Assembly (NCBI GenBank): GCA_021307315.1
Contig: JAJSPD010000040.1
Span: 1-64,000, forward strand
Direction of reading: 5' to 3'
DNA length: 64,000 bases
From: Bisporella sp. PMI_857
Taxonomy: Eukaryota > Ascomycota > Leotiomycetes > Helotiales > Helotiaceae
Position 1 is the stretch's first letter, and every line of letters begins with the position of its first letter. Shown here piece after piece: positions 10,853 through 21,144 of the stretch. The notes beneath the pieces were generated by a model. That model was not told the origin of the DNA. It saw nothing but the letters and a program-made list of their open reading frames with translations, and ran no database searches. Position numbers and translations under genes: made by a program.

Positions 10853-11676
10853 ATGTCTACACTTCAAGCTGTACAGGTTGGTCAATCCCAACCCCTTTGG
10901 CTAGCACAAGATTATTAACTGTGGTACCTCATAGCAAGCGCTCGAGAGAGTCATACTTGATCCAAATAATGCGAACTGGTTAGCCATTGTCAAAGGTGCG
11001 CGGAATGGCGCAGTCTATGGGGCGAAGGTGCGGTTTCCGCATGCGCTGGTGTAAGGATGGCCGACTCTTTAAAATACCTGCAGATACTGACATGGCGACG
11101 GCAGGATGATCTTTATGTTTCGATCCGGCACAGTGCAGGAGAAGCTGTCGCTGATTTTCAAAGCGACGAGAACGCATGCCACGAACCTAGCCAAGTATGC
11201 GACAATATACAAGTCGATGATGCTGCTGCTAAAGACCATAAATGGCGGAAAGGAGCAGAGTTTCGATACCTTCCTCGCGGGCTTGACAGGAGGCTACCTA
11301 GTCTTCGGCCGGCGGAGCAAAAGGGGCCATGTTAGCTCGGTGAGCAAACAGATTGTCATATTTGGTAGGTTTGACCCATCGGTTTGAGTCGGGAATGTGG
11401 CCTAATTGTGAATTAGTATTTGCAAGAGTCGTTCTTTCGCTAGCAAAACTCTCGATTCAACCAAGAGCAGGAATAATCAAGAATCCACAGCTGACCAAAC
11501 GGATATCACACGATGCTTGGCCAGTATTTGCAGCATTGAGCTGGGCAAGCGTGATGTGGCTTTTCAGATGGTATCCGGAGACGGTACAGATGGGCCTACG
11601 GAGTAGTATGGATTATATCTATGTACAGAGCGATCATTGGGATAGCTTACGAACTTTCATTGTGCACAATAAATAA
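10853..11676 (+). CDS. Peroxisomal membrane protein 4 (PMP24/Pxmp4 family)
   Basis: Four exons (10853-10876, 10935-11050, 11105-11364, 11417-11676) in consistent phase give 219 residues. Characteristic segments are KGARNGAVYGAKVRFPHALV at the N-terminus, FRSGTVQEKLSLIFKAT, LAKYATIYKSMM, GLTGGYLVFG and the C-terminal WASVMWLFRWYPETVQMGLR. These belong to the Pxmp4/PMP24 family of integral peroxisomal membrane proteins, which are distantly related to the Tim17/Tim22 channel fold. Its transport role is not settled for the family. No targeting signal other than membrane segments is expected. It shares its upstream region with RPF2. PEX5, the receptor for peroxisomal matrix import, lies 18 kb away. 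Confidence 0.92.
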
Positions 11677-13597
11677 GGAATTGGGACAGTGCTCGGATCC
11701 CTTGGAGGGGTAGTAGACTTGATAATGGTTTTGCATAGCACAAGAAAGGAATATACATGTAGACTAGAGGATCTCATGATGCGGACGAATTCATTTGTAC
11801 ATACTTGCCTCCATTTCCTTCGCTTCGGCAATGATATCGCTTCAATGTACCATACAATACTACCTATTCGGAAAGGCTTAAATTCAGTATTCTCTACCTA
11901 TCCATGTTCTGGAAATGCACTCGAAGGTTCTATTTCATAAAGCGCAGAGCCTTCTAAGAGTGTCTCGCACACAAAACAATCCTCAACCAAATCTCAGAGA
12001 GCTATTCTAACAGCATGAGGATAAAAATCATCGCAGAAAACGCCTAGAACTTCATATCAATAAAAAACAAACCCTATCATTCAACCACGCCTACAGTAAA
12101 GTGGATCATCAACTCTGTCAATAGGAATGAAGCGAGGTAGGCTGCGTACTCTTTCAATCCGCCTTTTTACTGCAGGATAGGCTCAAGCGAATATCACCTA
12201 CTATCAATGGGGCGGCGGTCAGTTGAGCTTCATGCTTCATGTGCACTATCTTCCACACAACTCTGGCTGCTGAGGGCACGAGTCACATATAGTAGTTACT
12301 GGGAGCGAGAGCCACATAGACAAAGACCGCCAGAAGAGCAATTGTCAGCCGATCAAACCCCCAGCCAATCCTTTTCCTCAAGCGGCTCTTGCAAGATGCC
12401 CAGTGACTTGTTACGCCTAATCTTTGCTTCCACAAGACTCTGTTCCGTGTTCGCCGTGCCCATTCCATTGCACGGACTTTTGAATGAAAGGATCGCACGA
12501 GCAGTGAAGACGCCAAATTGTACCCAACTCGCAGCAAACCCTAGCTAATCCATGCATGATGACTGCTTGTTCAATTACATCCCTAGACTGCCAAGAAGAA
12601 GACGTCTTGGTAGAGCCCGGATCGGGGTGTATGCCCGCCAGGTAGGTGAGGATGGCAGCAGAGAATCAGTGAACACTTGATCCCCGTCAACGAGTGTAGG
12701 AACTTCTCCTCTCAGGTTTATGGCCAAGATTTAGGAGTGCTGTTGAGTCATTTAGGAAATCTAGCCCGACATGTTCAAGCTCGATGCCCAGAAAGCTTGC
12801 GAGGAGCCGCACTTTGTAACTATTGCCGGATTTCTTGTAAGTGTAAAGTTTTGGGGAAAGACATTTTAAGTCGCCTGCTGTTGTTGTAACAGGCAATTGT
12901 TCAGCAATCGAGGCAGGGAAAACAGCCCACTACTTAGAGAGGTTCTCGCCTTGAGATCGCCAATTGATGAGAGTAAGTAAATATCATGCAATTTCAGCCT
13001 TAAAACACGACTCCATCCAAAAAAGAAACATATGAAAGCCTTGCCGGTTAAAAGGAACAAAAGATGTTGTGAAAATGGAGATTCATGACGTGACCTTGAA
13101 TCAACACTCGGAGTAAGAACAATGAAAGAACTGAAGAACAGTTAAGCAGCACGAGCTACATGCAGATCTCGTTGAAGTTTTATGGATCTATGCAGTCGTC
13201 ACCTCAGGTAGAGATTATGAAACTGTCGTTGACTGAATAGAAGCAAATAATCGATCCAGAACTTTCTACAAGGATCAGATCTTATGCTGACATAAAAAGA
13301 GATGTGCGAGCCACAATGAAAAAGCTTCCTCCTCGCCGCTATTCCAGTATCGAAGGTTGAGGGATGCCCAATACGCCGAGTTGTCGCCAAAGTTATTGGT
13401 CACGTGCCTATGATGCTAGCGCGATTTTGTCAGCTCCATCTCCCAGGCGTCGTCAACAGCTTGCCTTGAGCCTTAAGCAGCAGCACTGTAGCATCACAAC
13501 CTCATCTCCTTCTCAGCCACCACTCCACCAATACTCTTTTTGCCTATACATTCAGGAAACACAGGATCTTGACGGCGAGGCAAAGCATTAATCCAAG
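11677..13597. other. Intergenic region
   Basis: About 1.9 kb between PMP4 and RPT1, both on the plus strand. It holds the PMP4 3' end and RPT1 promoter; the stretch at 13,440-13,560 just before RPT1 is C/T-rich, as is common upstream of fungal starts. A 61-codon minus-strand frame at 12283-12468 ends in a hydrophobic segment (see findings). No other gene is supported. Confidence 0.5.
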
Positions 13598-15066
13598 ATG
13601 CCTTCTGCAACAGGTGTGACAACCAGAATCGACCTCTAGTTACTCCAGCTAACATAATTCCAGGGTCCAACTGGGAGAAGTACAAAAAGGAGTTCGCAGA
13701 TGATGAGGTAGAGGAAAAGAAGATCACCCCTTTGTCTGATGAGTAGATGCCCCCGAACCTACTTTGAGGATGGCTGTTAACAAGACGCCACAGGGATATT
13801 CAAGTTCTGAAGACCTATGGCGCAGCTCCATATGGTGCAGCACTAAAGAAGCTCGAGCAGCAAATAAAGGAGAAGCAGACAAGTGTTAATGACAAAATCG
13901 GCGTGAAGGAATCAGATACTGGATTGGCGCCTCCACATCTATGGGATGTTGCTGCAGATAGACAACGAATGTCAGAGGAACAACCTTTACAAGTTGCGAG
14001 GTGTACCAAGATCATACAGGATGAAAAGGATGCCGAGAAGAGCAAATATGTTATCAATGTTAAGCAAATAGCCAAGTTCGTCGTGAATCTCGGCGAGCGA
14101 GTCAGTCCTACGGATATTGAGGAGGGCATGAGAGTTGGGTAAGATATGACGGCAGTAAATTTGCTGAACAAGCTGACTTTTTACAGTGTCGATCGGACCA
14201 AATATCAAATCTTATTACCTCTACCGCCAAAGATCGATGCTAGCGTTACGATGATGACTGTGGAAGAGAAGCCGGATGTTACATATGGTGATGTTGGAGG
14301 ATGCAAGGAGCAAGTTGAGAAGCTCCGAGAAGTCGTTGAAATGCCACTTCTATCTCCAGAAAGATTCGTCAATCTCGGTATTGATCCCCCTAAGGGTGCT
14401 TTACTCTACGGCCCTCCAGGGACTGGAAAGACCCTGTGCGCGAGAGCTGTCGCGAACAGAACTGATGCCACATTCATTCGAGTCATTGGAAGTGAGTTGG
14501 TACAAAAGTATGTTGGAGAAGGTGCGAGGATGGTTAGAGAGCTTTTCGAGATGGCGCGGACGAAGAAGGCTTGCATCATCTTCTTTGATGAGATTGATGC
14601 TATCGGAGGAGCGCGTTTCGATGATGGTGCCGGAGGAGATAACGAAGTCCAAAGAACTATGTTGGAACTGATCACACAACTTGATGGATTCGACGCCCGT
14701 GGAAATATCAAGGTCATGTTCGCAACCAACAGACCCTCAACTCTAGATCCAGCTTTGATGAGACCGGGACGTATCGACCGAAAGATCGAGTTCTCCCTCC
14801 CAGATCTGGAAGGCCGAGCCAACATTCTACGTATTCATGCCAAGAGCATGTCCGTTGAGCGTGATATTAGATGGGAGCTGATCTCACGTCTTTGCCCAAA
14901 TTCTACTGGTGCTGAACTCAGAAGTGTATGCACGGAGGCAGGCATGTTTGCCATCCGAGCTAGGAGGAAGGTCGCCACCGAGAAGGATTTCTTAAGCGCA
15001 GTCGATAAGGTCATCAAGGGCAACTTGAAATTCAATTCTACCGCTACCTACATGCAGTATAATTAG
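13598..15066 (+). CDS. RPT1: 26S proteasome regulatory ATPase subunit Rpt1
   Basis: Four exons (13598-13613, 13664-13742, 13794-14138, 14187-15066) give 439 residues. The first exon is only 16 nt. After an N-terminal helical region (from ITPLSDEDIQVLK) and the OB domain, the AAA module carries [12 protein letters not shown], the Walker A loop GPPGTGKT, the pore loop YVGEGARMV, the Walker B segment [12 protein letters not shown] and the arginine-finger region [10 protein letters not shown]. The C-terminus, from [11 protein letters not shown] to STATYMQYN, is specific to Rpt1 among the six Rpt subunits. The protein forms part of the heterohexameric ring that unfolds ubiquitinated substrates and opens the 20S core. 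The length is normal. Confidence 0.97.
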
Positions 15067-15394
15067 ACCCATGGGGAATCAGCAAATGTATTATAGGCGC
15101 AAGTATTCAAGGCGAGCATAATGACATAGATTGAGAAGAAGGGCAATCCATCACTCGCAGACAGACAGTCTTAGTATTTTGGATTTATTCTTTAGATGCT
15201 ACAAGGATATTTACAGATCACTTACTGGCATCTTCTCGAGTGAGATAAGGCCGAGCCTTTGAGCCTTTTAATCACTCCGTTCAATATCTTGTGCACTCTA
15301 ATCCGGACAGAATACTCAGTCGTCTATCACTCTTGACTATTTTGCCCGAGACAAATTCAGAAGCACGTTAGCAGTACTTATTACATCTATATGT
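15067..15394. other. Convergent 3' ends of RPT1 and the GH127 gene
   Basis: 328 bases separating two genes that are transcribed toward each other. The sequence should contain both 3' UTRs and poly(A) signals. No gene or repeat is seen. Confidence 0.5.
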
Positions 15395-17680
15395 TCACAA
15401 CTCCTGCATCAGCAACTTTTTACTAACAGACTTGTTCGAGTTGATAGTCGGTAGTTCCGCCATATGCAATTTTGCAGCACCATATGGGATGAGCTTGACC
15501 TCGAAGAAGTCCCCAAGGCACTGCCTTTCTTCGAGCGGAGGTGGAGGTGCTGCCGTTCCTCTGAACAAACCCCAGGCAATTTGGCAGCCTTTTCCCAATA
15601 TGTATCCCGGTGGTGCGCTTGAGGAAAAAATCGGATTCCGTAATGTGCTTTTATCACCCGCAGTATGATACTTCAGAGTGTTTGGGTCGATCGCTATATT
15701 CCAGGGCTTGATGTTCAAATATGTATGATCTCTCGCATGGGGTGTTGTCCATTTTTTGGCGACTGGGAGCCCGTCCTTATAGCCGATAGGCCAGGAGGAC
15801 TGAATCGTGGCTTCGATATCTAGTGCGTACAGCAATGAGCCATGATATATGGTCACGGTGTCATTCGCGCGTGGTTTTATCACAATTTTTGCACCAATCG
15901 TGTATGAGATAGTCGTAATCCCAGAGAAAACGAATACTTGGTGGAACCCTGTTACTATATCTGGGTTAAGGTTTAGATTCTCTCCATCGTTGATCGCAAT
16001 ATAGGACGCTCCCAAGATTGCCCACTCTGGAACTCTAATATGGAAGTCAAATGACTTGGTGGAAGATATGATGTATCGGATTGAGCCGCTGAAAGGGTAT
16101 GTCGTGTCACAGCGAATGCTAACTTCGTTCCCATCATTGAGAGTGATCGAAAGACTAGAGGGTAGCAATACGGCATGTCCGATTCCTTTTTCCCCAATTT
16201 TCACGTATGCTGCCGATAGAAGTTTTGGGAATCTCCTAGAGTCAGTACGTTGATTGGAAATAAGAGATTGGATTGCAATGACTTGCCCTTGGGGATGATT
16301 AACCGTACAGCAAGGGTAGTCCGGCTCGAGCCCATACGTTTGGCCAGTTGGGCCGACATTATTGAATGGAGATTCGCTCAAATTATATGAGAACGGCTAG
16401 AATACTGTCAATCGACAACGAATACAACCATAGTCTCTATAGCATACTTGATTTATCTGAGTGACGTATTGATGAGACCACCAATCTGGGGCCACAGCAG
16501 CTGGTAGGGCATTAAAAGCGGCCAACTCTGCTCGATCCGCAAAGTTCTTATCACCAATTGCAGAGTAGAGGTATGTAAGTGAATACATAGCTTCTACAGT
16601 TGTGCAGAGCTCTGATCCTCTGGTTGGCGAAAGCCCAACTCATGGTTCATCACCTGCTCTACCATCAGAATCAATCTTCAAGAGAAAAGTCAGATTGAAC
16701 TTACCAATGATTGAACCGGAAGGGGATCCATGAAATCTGAATGTCCAATCGACGCCTCTCCTGGTAATTTCCAGCAAAGTCTCGTTATGTGTGAACCTCC
16801 TCACCACTGCACCCGCCTTCATACCCATCGCGGAGTTGACGCCATGATAAAACCAAAACAGTTCCTCGTCTTTCGGCGGGTCAAGCTCGAGGTCTCCTTT
16901 GGGGAATACCTCGTCGCTATAAAACCACGCCCAGTCCCACGCCTTCTCGTTCAGCAACCTCATAATATCGAGCAGTAGCTCTTCATTACCCTGAGGATAC
17001 TTTTGATACAGCCACTGCAAGCTCAAGATCATATCATGAGATCTGACGATTCCCCAACGATAATCAAAGGCACTATCCTCCCGACCAACGTAGCCTAAAT
17101 AATCATCCTCGAGCATATGCTTACTCAGCTCCAAAAATTTATAGATATTTGGCACCAGCCTCTCCGCCTCCTTTGGCTCGGCCTCTAAGTACTGCGTGAC
17201 AGCCATTAGAAACAGCGTTCTTGGCCAGAACATCCTCTTCTGGTTGGTCCCTTCGGGACCTAGCCATCCATCGTCCCACTGATGCTCGAAAACGTAGTCA
17301 ATTCCATCCTTCACCTGCTCTTTCAGCCTCTCGTCATCAAGAGAATAAGCAAGCGGAACAATGCCATTGAGCCAGTATGGCCATGCTTCATTTAACGTCG
17401 AGTATTCTTGATCACCGCCAGTCCAAGAGCTGTCTTTCACATAACGGTAGAAGTCCCTCTCATGGCCCCCTAGGCCATCAGCGATGAGCTGGAGTTGGTC
17501 TTCCAACCATCCGTTAGGCTTAGTGGTGCCGAGCGGTACGGGCGAAAAAACAAGAGGCAGTACTGGGACAATCAGTCTTTGGATCCGGCAAGAAAGGTGG
17601 GGGACTTTAATACAAGAACTCTCTGCCCGGATCTGGACGACCAATCCTATTAGGACGACAACACTACTCAAAATACGCAT
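15395..17680 (-). CDS. Secreted GH127/DUF1680 glycosidase (beta-L-arabinofuranosidase-like), with an in-frame TGA
   Basis: Exons 16705-17680, 16448-16653, 16287-16396 and 15395-16235 are phase-consistent and would give about 710 residues. The N-terminus is a signal peptide (MRILSSVVVLIGLVVQIRA). The family is recognised from PNGWLEDQL, WTGGDQEYSTLNEAWPYWLNG, LSPTRGSELCTTVEAMYSL, PDWWSHQYV and GLEPDYPCCTVNHPQG, which carries the paired Cys of the GH127 active site. The enzyme probably releases arabinofuranose from plant cell-wall glycans outside the cell. Two oddities are seen. A TGA at 16640-16642 (codon 330) follows DEP directly after the first intron; an AG acceptor 15 nt further on (exon from 16638) would skip it in frame. 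The third intron (16236-16286) has a GC donor and is stop-free. It is either a working gene using the later acceptor, a recent nonsense allele, or a sequence error. Confidence 0.82.
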
Positions 17681-18254
17681 CGCTCACCATTTCCGTAACA
17701 CATAAGACAAGTAACTGTTTCAAGATCAGCTTCCGCTGTGGCGTCGTAGGATCTCGTATAAACACAAAGGCTAGCTCGCGACTCATCTTCCTGCATGGAT
17801 CACCTTCCTGATCTAGCAAAGATTGGTGGGATAAGCGACACACTCAGGGGGTGCTACTGCAGCTACTTAAGCTACTCTATATCTTGCGGTGACGTACTGG
17901 AGAGCATGGAACCACACTTTTAAACTATATCCGGCTACCAACAATGCCTGCTCAGGAAGAGGTCCTCGTTACAATGATCCAAAGTTAATTCATCAATTCT
18001 GGCCAAGTAACAGGCCAGCGTCATGCTTTGAGACATGAGGCTTATGCTGCAGATGTTAGAGTAAATGAATATACCGATTTCTCAGAATCTAGGAATAGGA
18101 CGGGACTAAGACTTATTTTCGCCTCGTTGCCTTGTATCTGCAATATACATTATTCCAGCCCTCCCATCCGGCCTCCGCTTTCGGCAACAAAGAGTCGGAT
18201 TGAAGCCCTCAGTCCTCAAAGTCCGGGTTACATACATACGCATCATGGTACCAT
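17681..18254. other. Intergenic region
   Basis: Promoter region of the GH127 gene and 3' flank of the LVIVD-repeat gene. No coding features seen. Confidence 0.5.
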
Positions 18255-19935
18255 CTAGATATCCGTTCTCTTGACAACAAATCCTCCTCTCTCAATAGTA
18301 TTGACAAAGATATACCCACTAGGGAAGAACGCATAACTACTCCAACTGCCAACGAAATCGATCACACCGCCGTTAGTCTTGGCATCATCTTCAGGATAAA
18401 CATCGAAGAATGCCACTTCAGTGACGCCCTTTCCGGTTGGGTCATTAGGGATGCTTCTGACATCCAAAACTCTTAGTCCAGCTCCATAATTGCTTTGGTA
18501 GCTGTAACCATCCTTCACATATTGATTGTGGTCTATTGAGTAGGAAGTGGCCGACTTGTAATAACCTGTTTGCTTCGGCTTCGCAAGTGATCGGATATCC
18601 CAAATATATGTCACAGGGTGGCCATCCGCAGCAGGGGCCGTCTTGTCATATTCGTCGTATTCGTCGTCTAGGAGGAGGAAAGTCTGATTCTGCTTATCAA
18701 GAACCCATCCTTGATGCGCATACGCGACACCAGTGTACGAAGTCTTGGAAATGACCTTCGGGGCCGTCTTGTCAGTGACATCGTAAATTGTCAGTGAATC
18801 CTCGTTGTAGCCGTAGCAAATGTCCTTTCCTACGTAGGCGGTATCTGGGCCGCGATAGACGAGGCATTGTGAGTCATGGACGTAGCCGTCTTGTGATGCA
18901 CATCCTGGGCTGGTAGGCTTTGCTGGGTTAGTGAGGTCGATGAAGATTAAGCCACCAGCGCAGGTACTGCTTCGAGGTTGTGCTAGAGATAAGTCAACAT
19001 GGAACATGAGGAACATAACCCTTATTGGCAGAGCCTTACCACCGTTTGCTACCGCGTAATTCAGCTCTTCGTTCACGGTAATGGTGTGTGATCGCCCGTT
19101 TGGAAGACCAGTGAAAAGCCCAGTGAGATCTGCCGAGTTGCTGAAGGTTTTTGGGCTTGCTGGATTGACAGTGAGAAGCTATAGTAAACATTAATCGATA
19201 ATTCACCCAAAAAGACGATGGTGATGTCTTACCTTGGTCATATCAAAGACCTGGACATTGTGCCTTACAGCCTCGCTTCCAATGATCATGTAGTTCTTGT
19301 AACCACGGATCTCACGCCAGATGGATGCAGTGGAGTATTGTGGCAAACGCCCAAGATAACTGAGCTTTCCAGTTGGGAGGATCTCGGCAAATGAAGCTCC
19401 GTCAGATTGACCGATAGCAATAAACTCTCGTTTACTGGCCGTATCGGTCCATCCCCAAGAGCTAGACCCTTCACCGCCGTTGCTTCCGAGCTGAGCGTGA
19501 GTCAAGAAGTCATACAGGTCAATCTTAGGGATGTCAGTGTTGAAATAATTCTTTTGATCCTGAAGAATGCTTACGTTCTTACATCTGAACGTGTTCAGTG
19601 CATCGCCCGCTACGGCAGTAGCTTTGCCACTGACACATTTGACCGGATAAGTCACAGCAAGGGCAGCAGAGAGCGACTCGTAGTTCTCGGACTTGAAGTT
19701 CCCTGCTGTGCGTTGTTTCCGCCAAGTTTTCTATAACGATTACCATCAGCGTTTGTCGTCAGAGGTCAATCATCAAAAGTCTACTTCGTACCTCCTTCTT
19801 GGCCATAATCTCCATATGACGGCTTCCATTATCGTAAAGGCTTTCAGCTAAGGCTGCATCTACCGGCATCTCTTTCGCGAAAACGCTGGTACCACACACG
19901 GCTAGGCCAAGAACGTAGAGGTTGAACAACATCAT
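18255..19935 (-). CDS. Secreted choice-of-anchor/LVIVD-repeat protein (regulatory P domain type)
   Basis: Four exons (19792-19935, 19233-19730, 19040-19178, 18255-18982) give 502 residues. The start at 19935 opens a signal peptide (MMLFNLYVLGLAVCGTSVFA); an open frame continues upstream, but it lacks this property. The body shows beta-propeller-like repeats with LVIVD-type strands: NVQVFDMTK, LIFIDLTNPAKP, LTIYDVTDKTAPKV and LRVLDVRSIPNDP. Conserved pieces include SHTITVNEELNYAVANG and HDSQCLVYRGPD. This matches proteins often named regulatory P domain-containing in fungi, or choice-of-anchor B in bacteria. No catalytic residues are known, and a role on the surface or in secreted protein interactions is inferred. 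Cys pairs suggest disulfides. The gene is followed by the GH127 gene on the same strand. Confidence 0.85.
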
Positions 19936-21144
19936 GGCTTTTGATCTGGTGGCTTTTAGATGAGATTCCCGAGACCTAAGAGGGTAACCATTCAAGCACC
20001 ATGGACAAGGCTGCATTCATATACAATTTCATATTTGCCAACAAGTCACGACCTTCTAATTCCAGCCAATGCTTGGGAGATCCGGCTTGGTTGGTAATAG
20101 TGTTGTGTTAATTGTACCATTGGCCGGCAGGCATTTCAAGTCAGCCGCCGAAAGCTTTAAGAGACTCCGAAATATCTTGTAAGTAGTAATTCATAAATAT
20201 CGCAGCAAGAAAATCTGAGCGGAGGTATATCGAATACTGGGAAGGAGATAAGATTTCTGTACTTGGCAATCCTACAGGACTAGGGTATGTACGGGGCTCT
20301 GTGCCGAATAAACTGCACAACACAGTCCCACCTTCCACATTGCCGATCCGGCAGTTCGCACTGTCAGATGTACGATTGGTTGAAAGTGAGGAAATATGTC
20401 GATCGTATGGGGAAACTGTTGAGGTGTATCGTATAGAAAGTAGCATTGCAACATCACCCGGATACGATATTTATGTCCTACCTATTTGGAGAAATTAATA
20501 TAGAGAGATGCACTTGCGCCTTAGCAAGGCTTAATTGAATGAGCAGCTGACAAAGAACTTTGATACAAGATTTAGATCATAGGAGTGGTTATTGACTGCA
20601 CTCATGGTTCTGGAACTTCTGGAACTCTTGCCGATGTGCCGTACTTACAGGCCTTACCCTCTCTACAATGTGTAAAGTTATTGGAGCCGCGAGGGGAGAC
20701 CACTGTTCGTCCGGCTGCCAAATAAAGTACTACCTTGAAGCAAGTTGATAGCAGATCATGGAACGGGATGCTGATAGGCATATTGGAGGAGATGCGATTG
20801 GTAACATACAATGCCTGTGCATCACAGACTCGTCGCACTGTCTTATCTTGTTCATAAGCCAACAAGAAGAAACTAACCAATACACTTGCGCAAACTCACT
20901 TTATTCTCCTCCAAGGTGTAGTATCTTAAAGCAATCAAAGGGTATGGACGGCAGCGTTGATCGATAATCGGATTCAACAAATGGTTTTGAGATTGCGAGT
21001 TTTTCAGCCGCTGTTGATATGCTCTCCAGTCAATTTGGGTCATCTATCATGATCTGTATATCTTTTGTTGACTGAGTTGTCCCTAGCCAAAAGAAGCCGC
21101 GCAGGATATAAGGGTACATGGTATCATACTTTTGACACCTCATA
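19936..21144. other. Intergenic region
   Basis: Promoter of the LVIVD-repeat gene and 3' flank of REX1. Several short frames near 20141-20880 have no recognisable content. No repeats seen. Confidence 0.5.
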
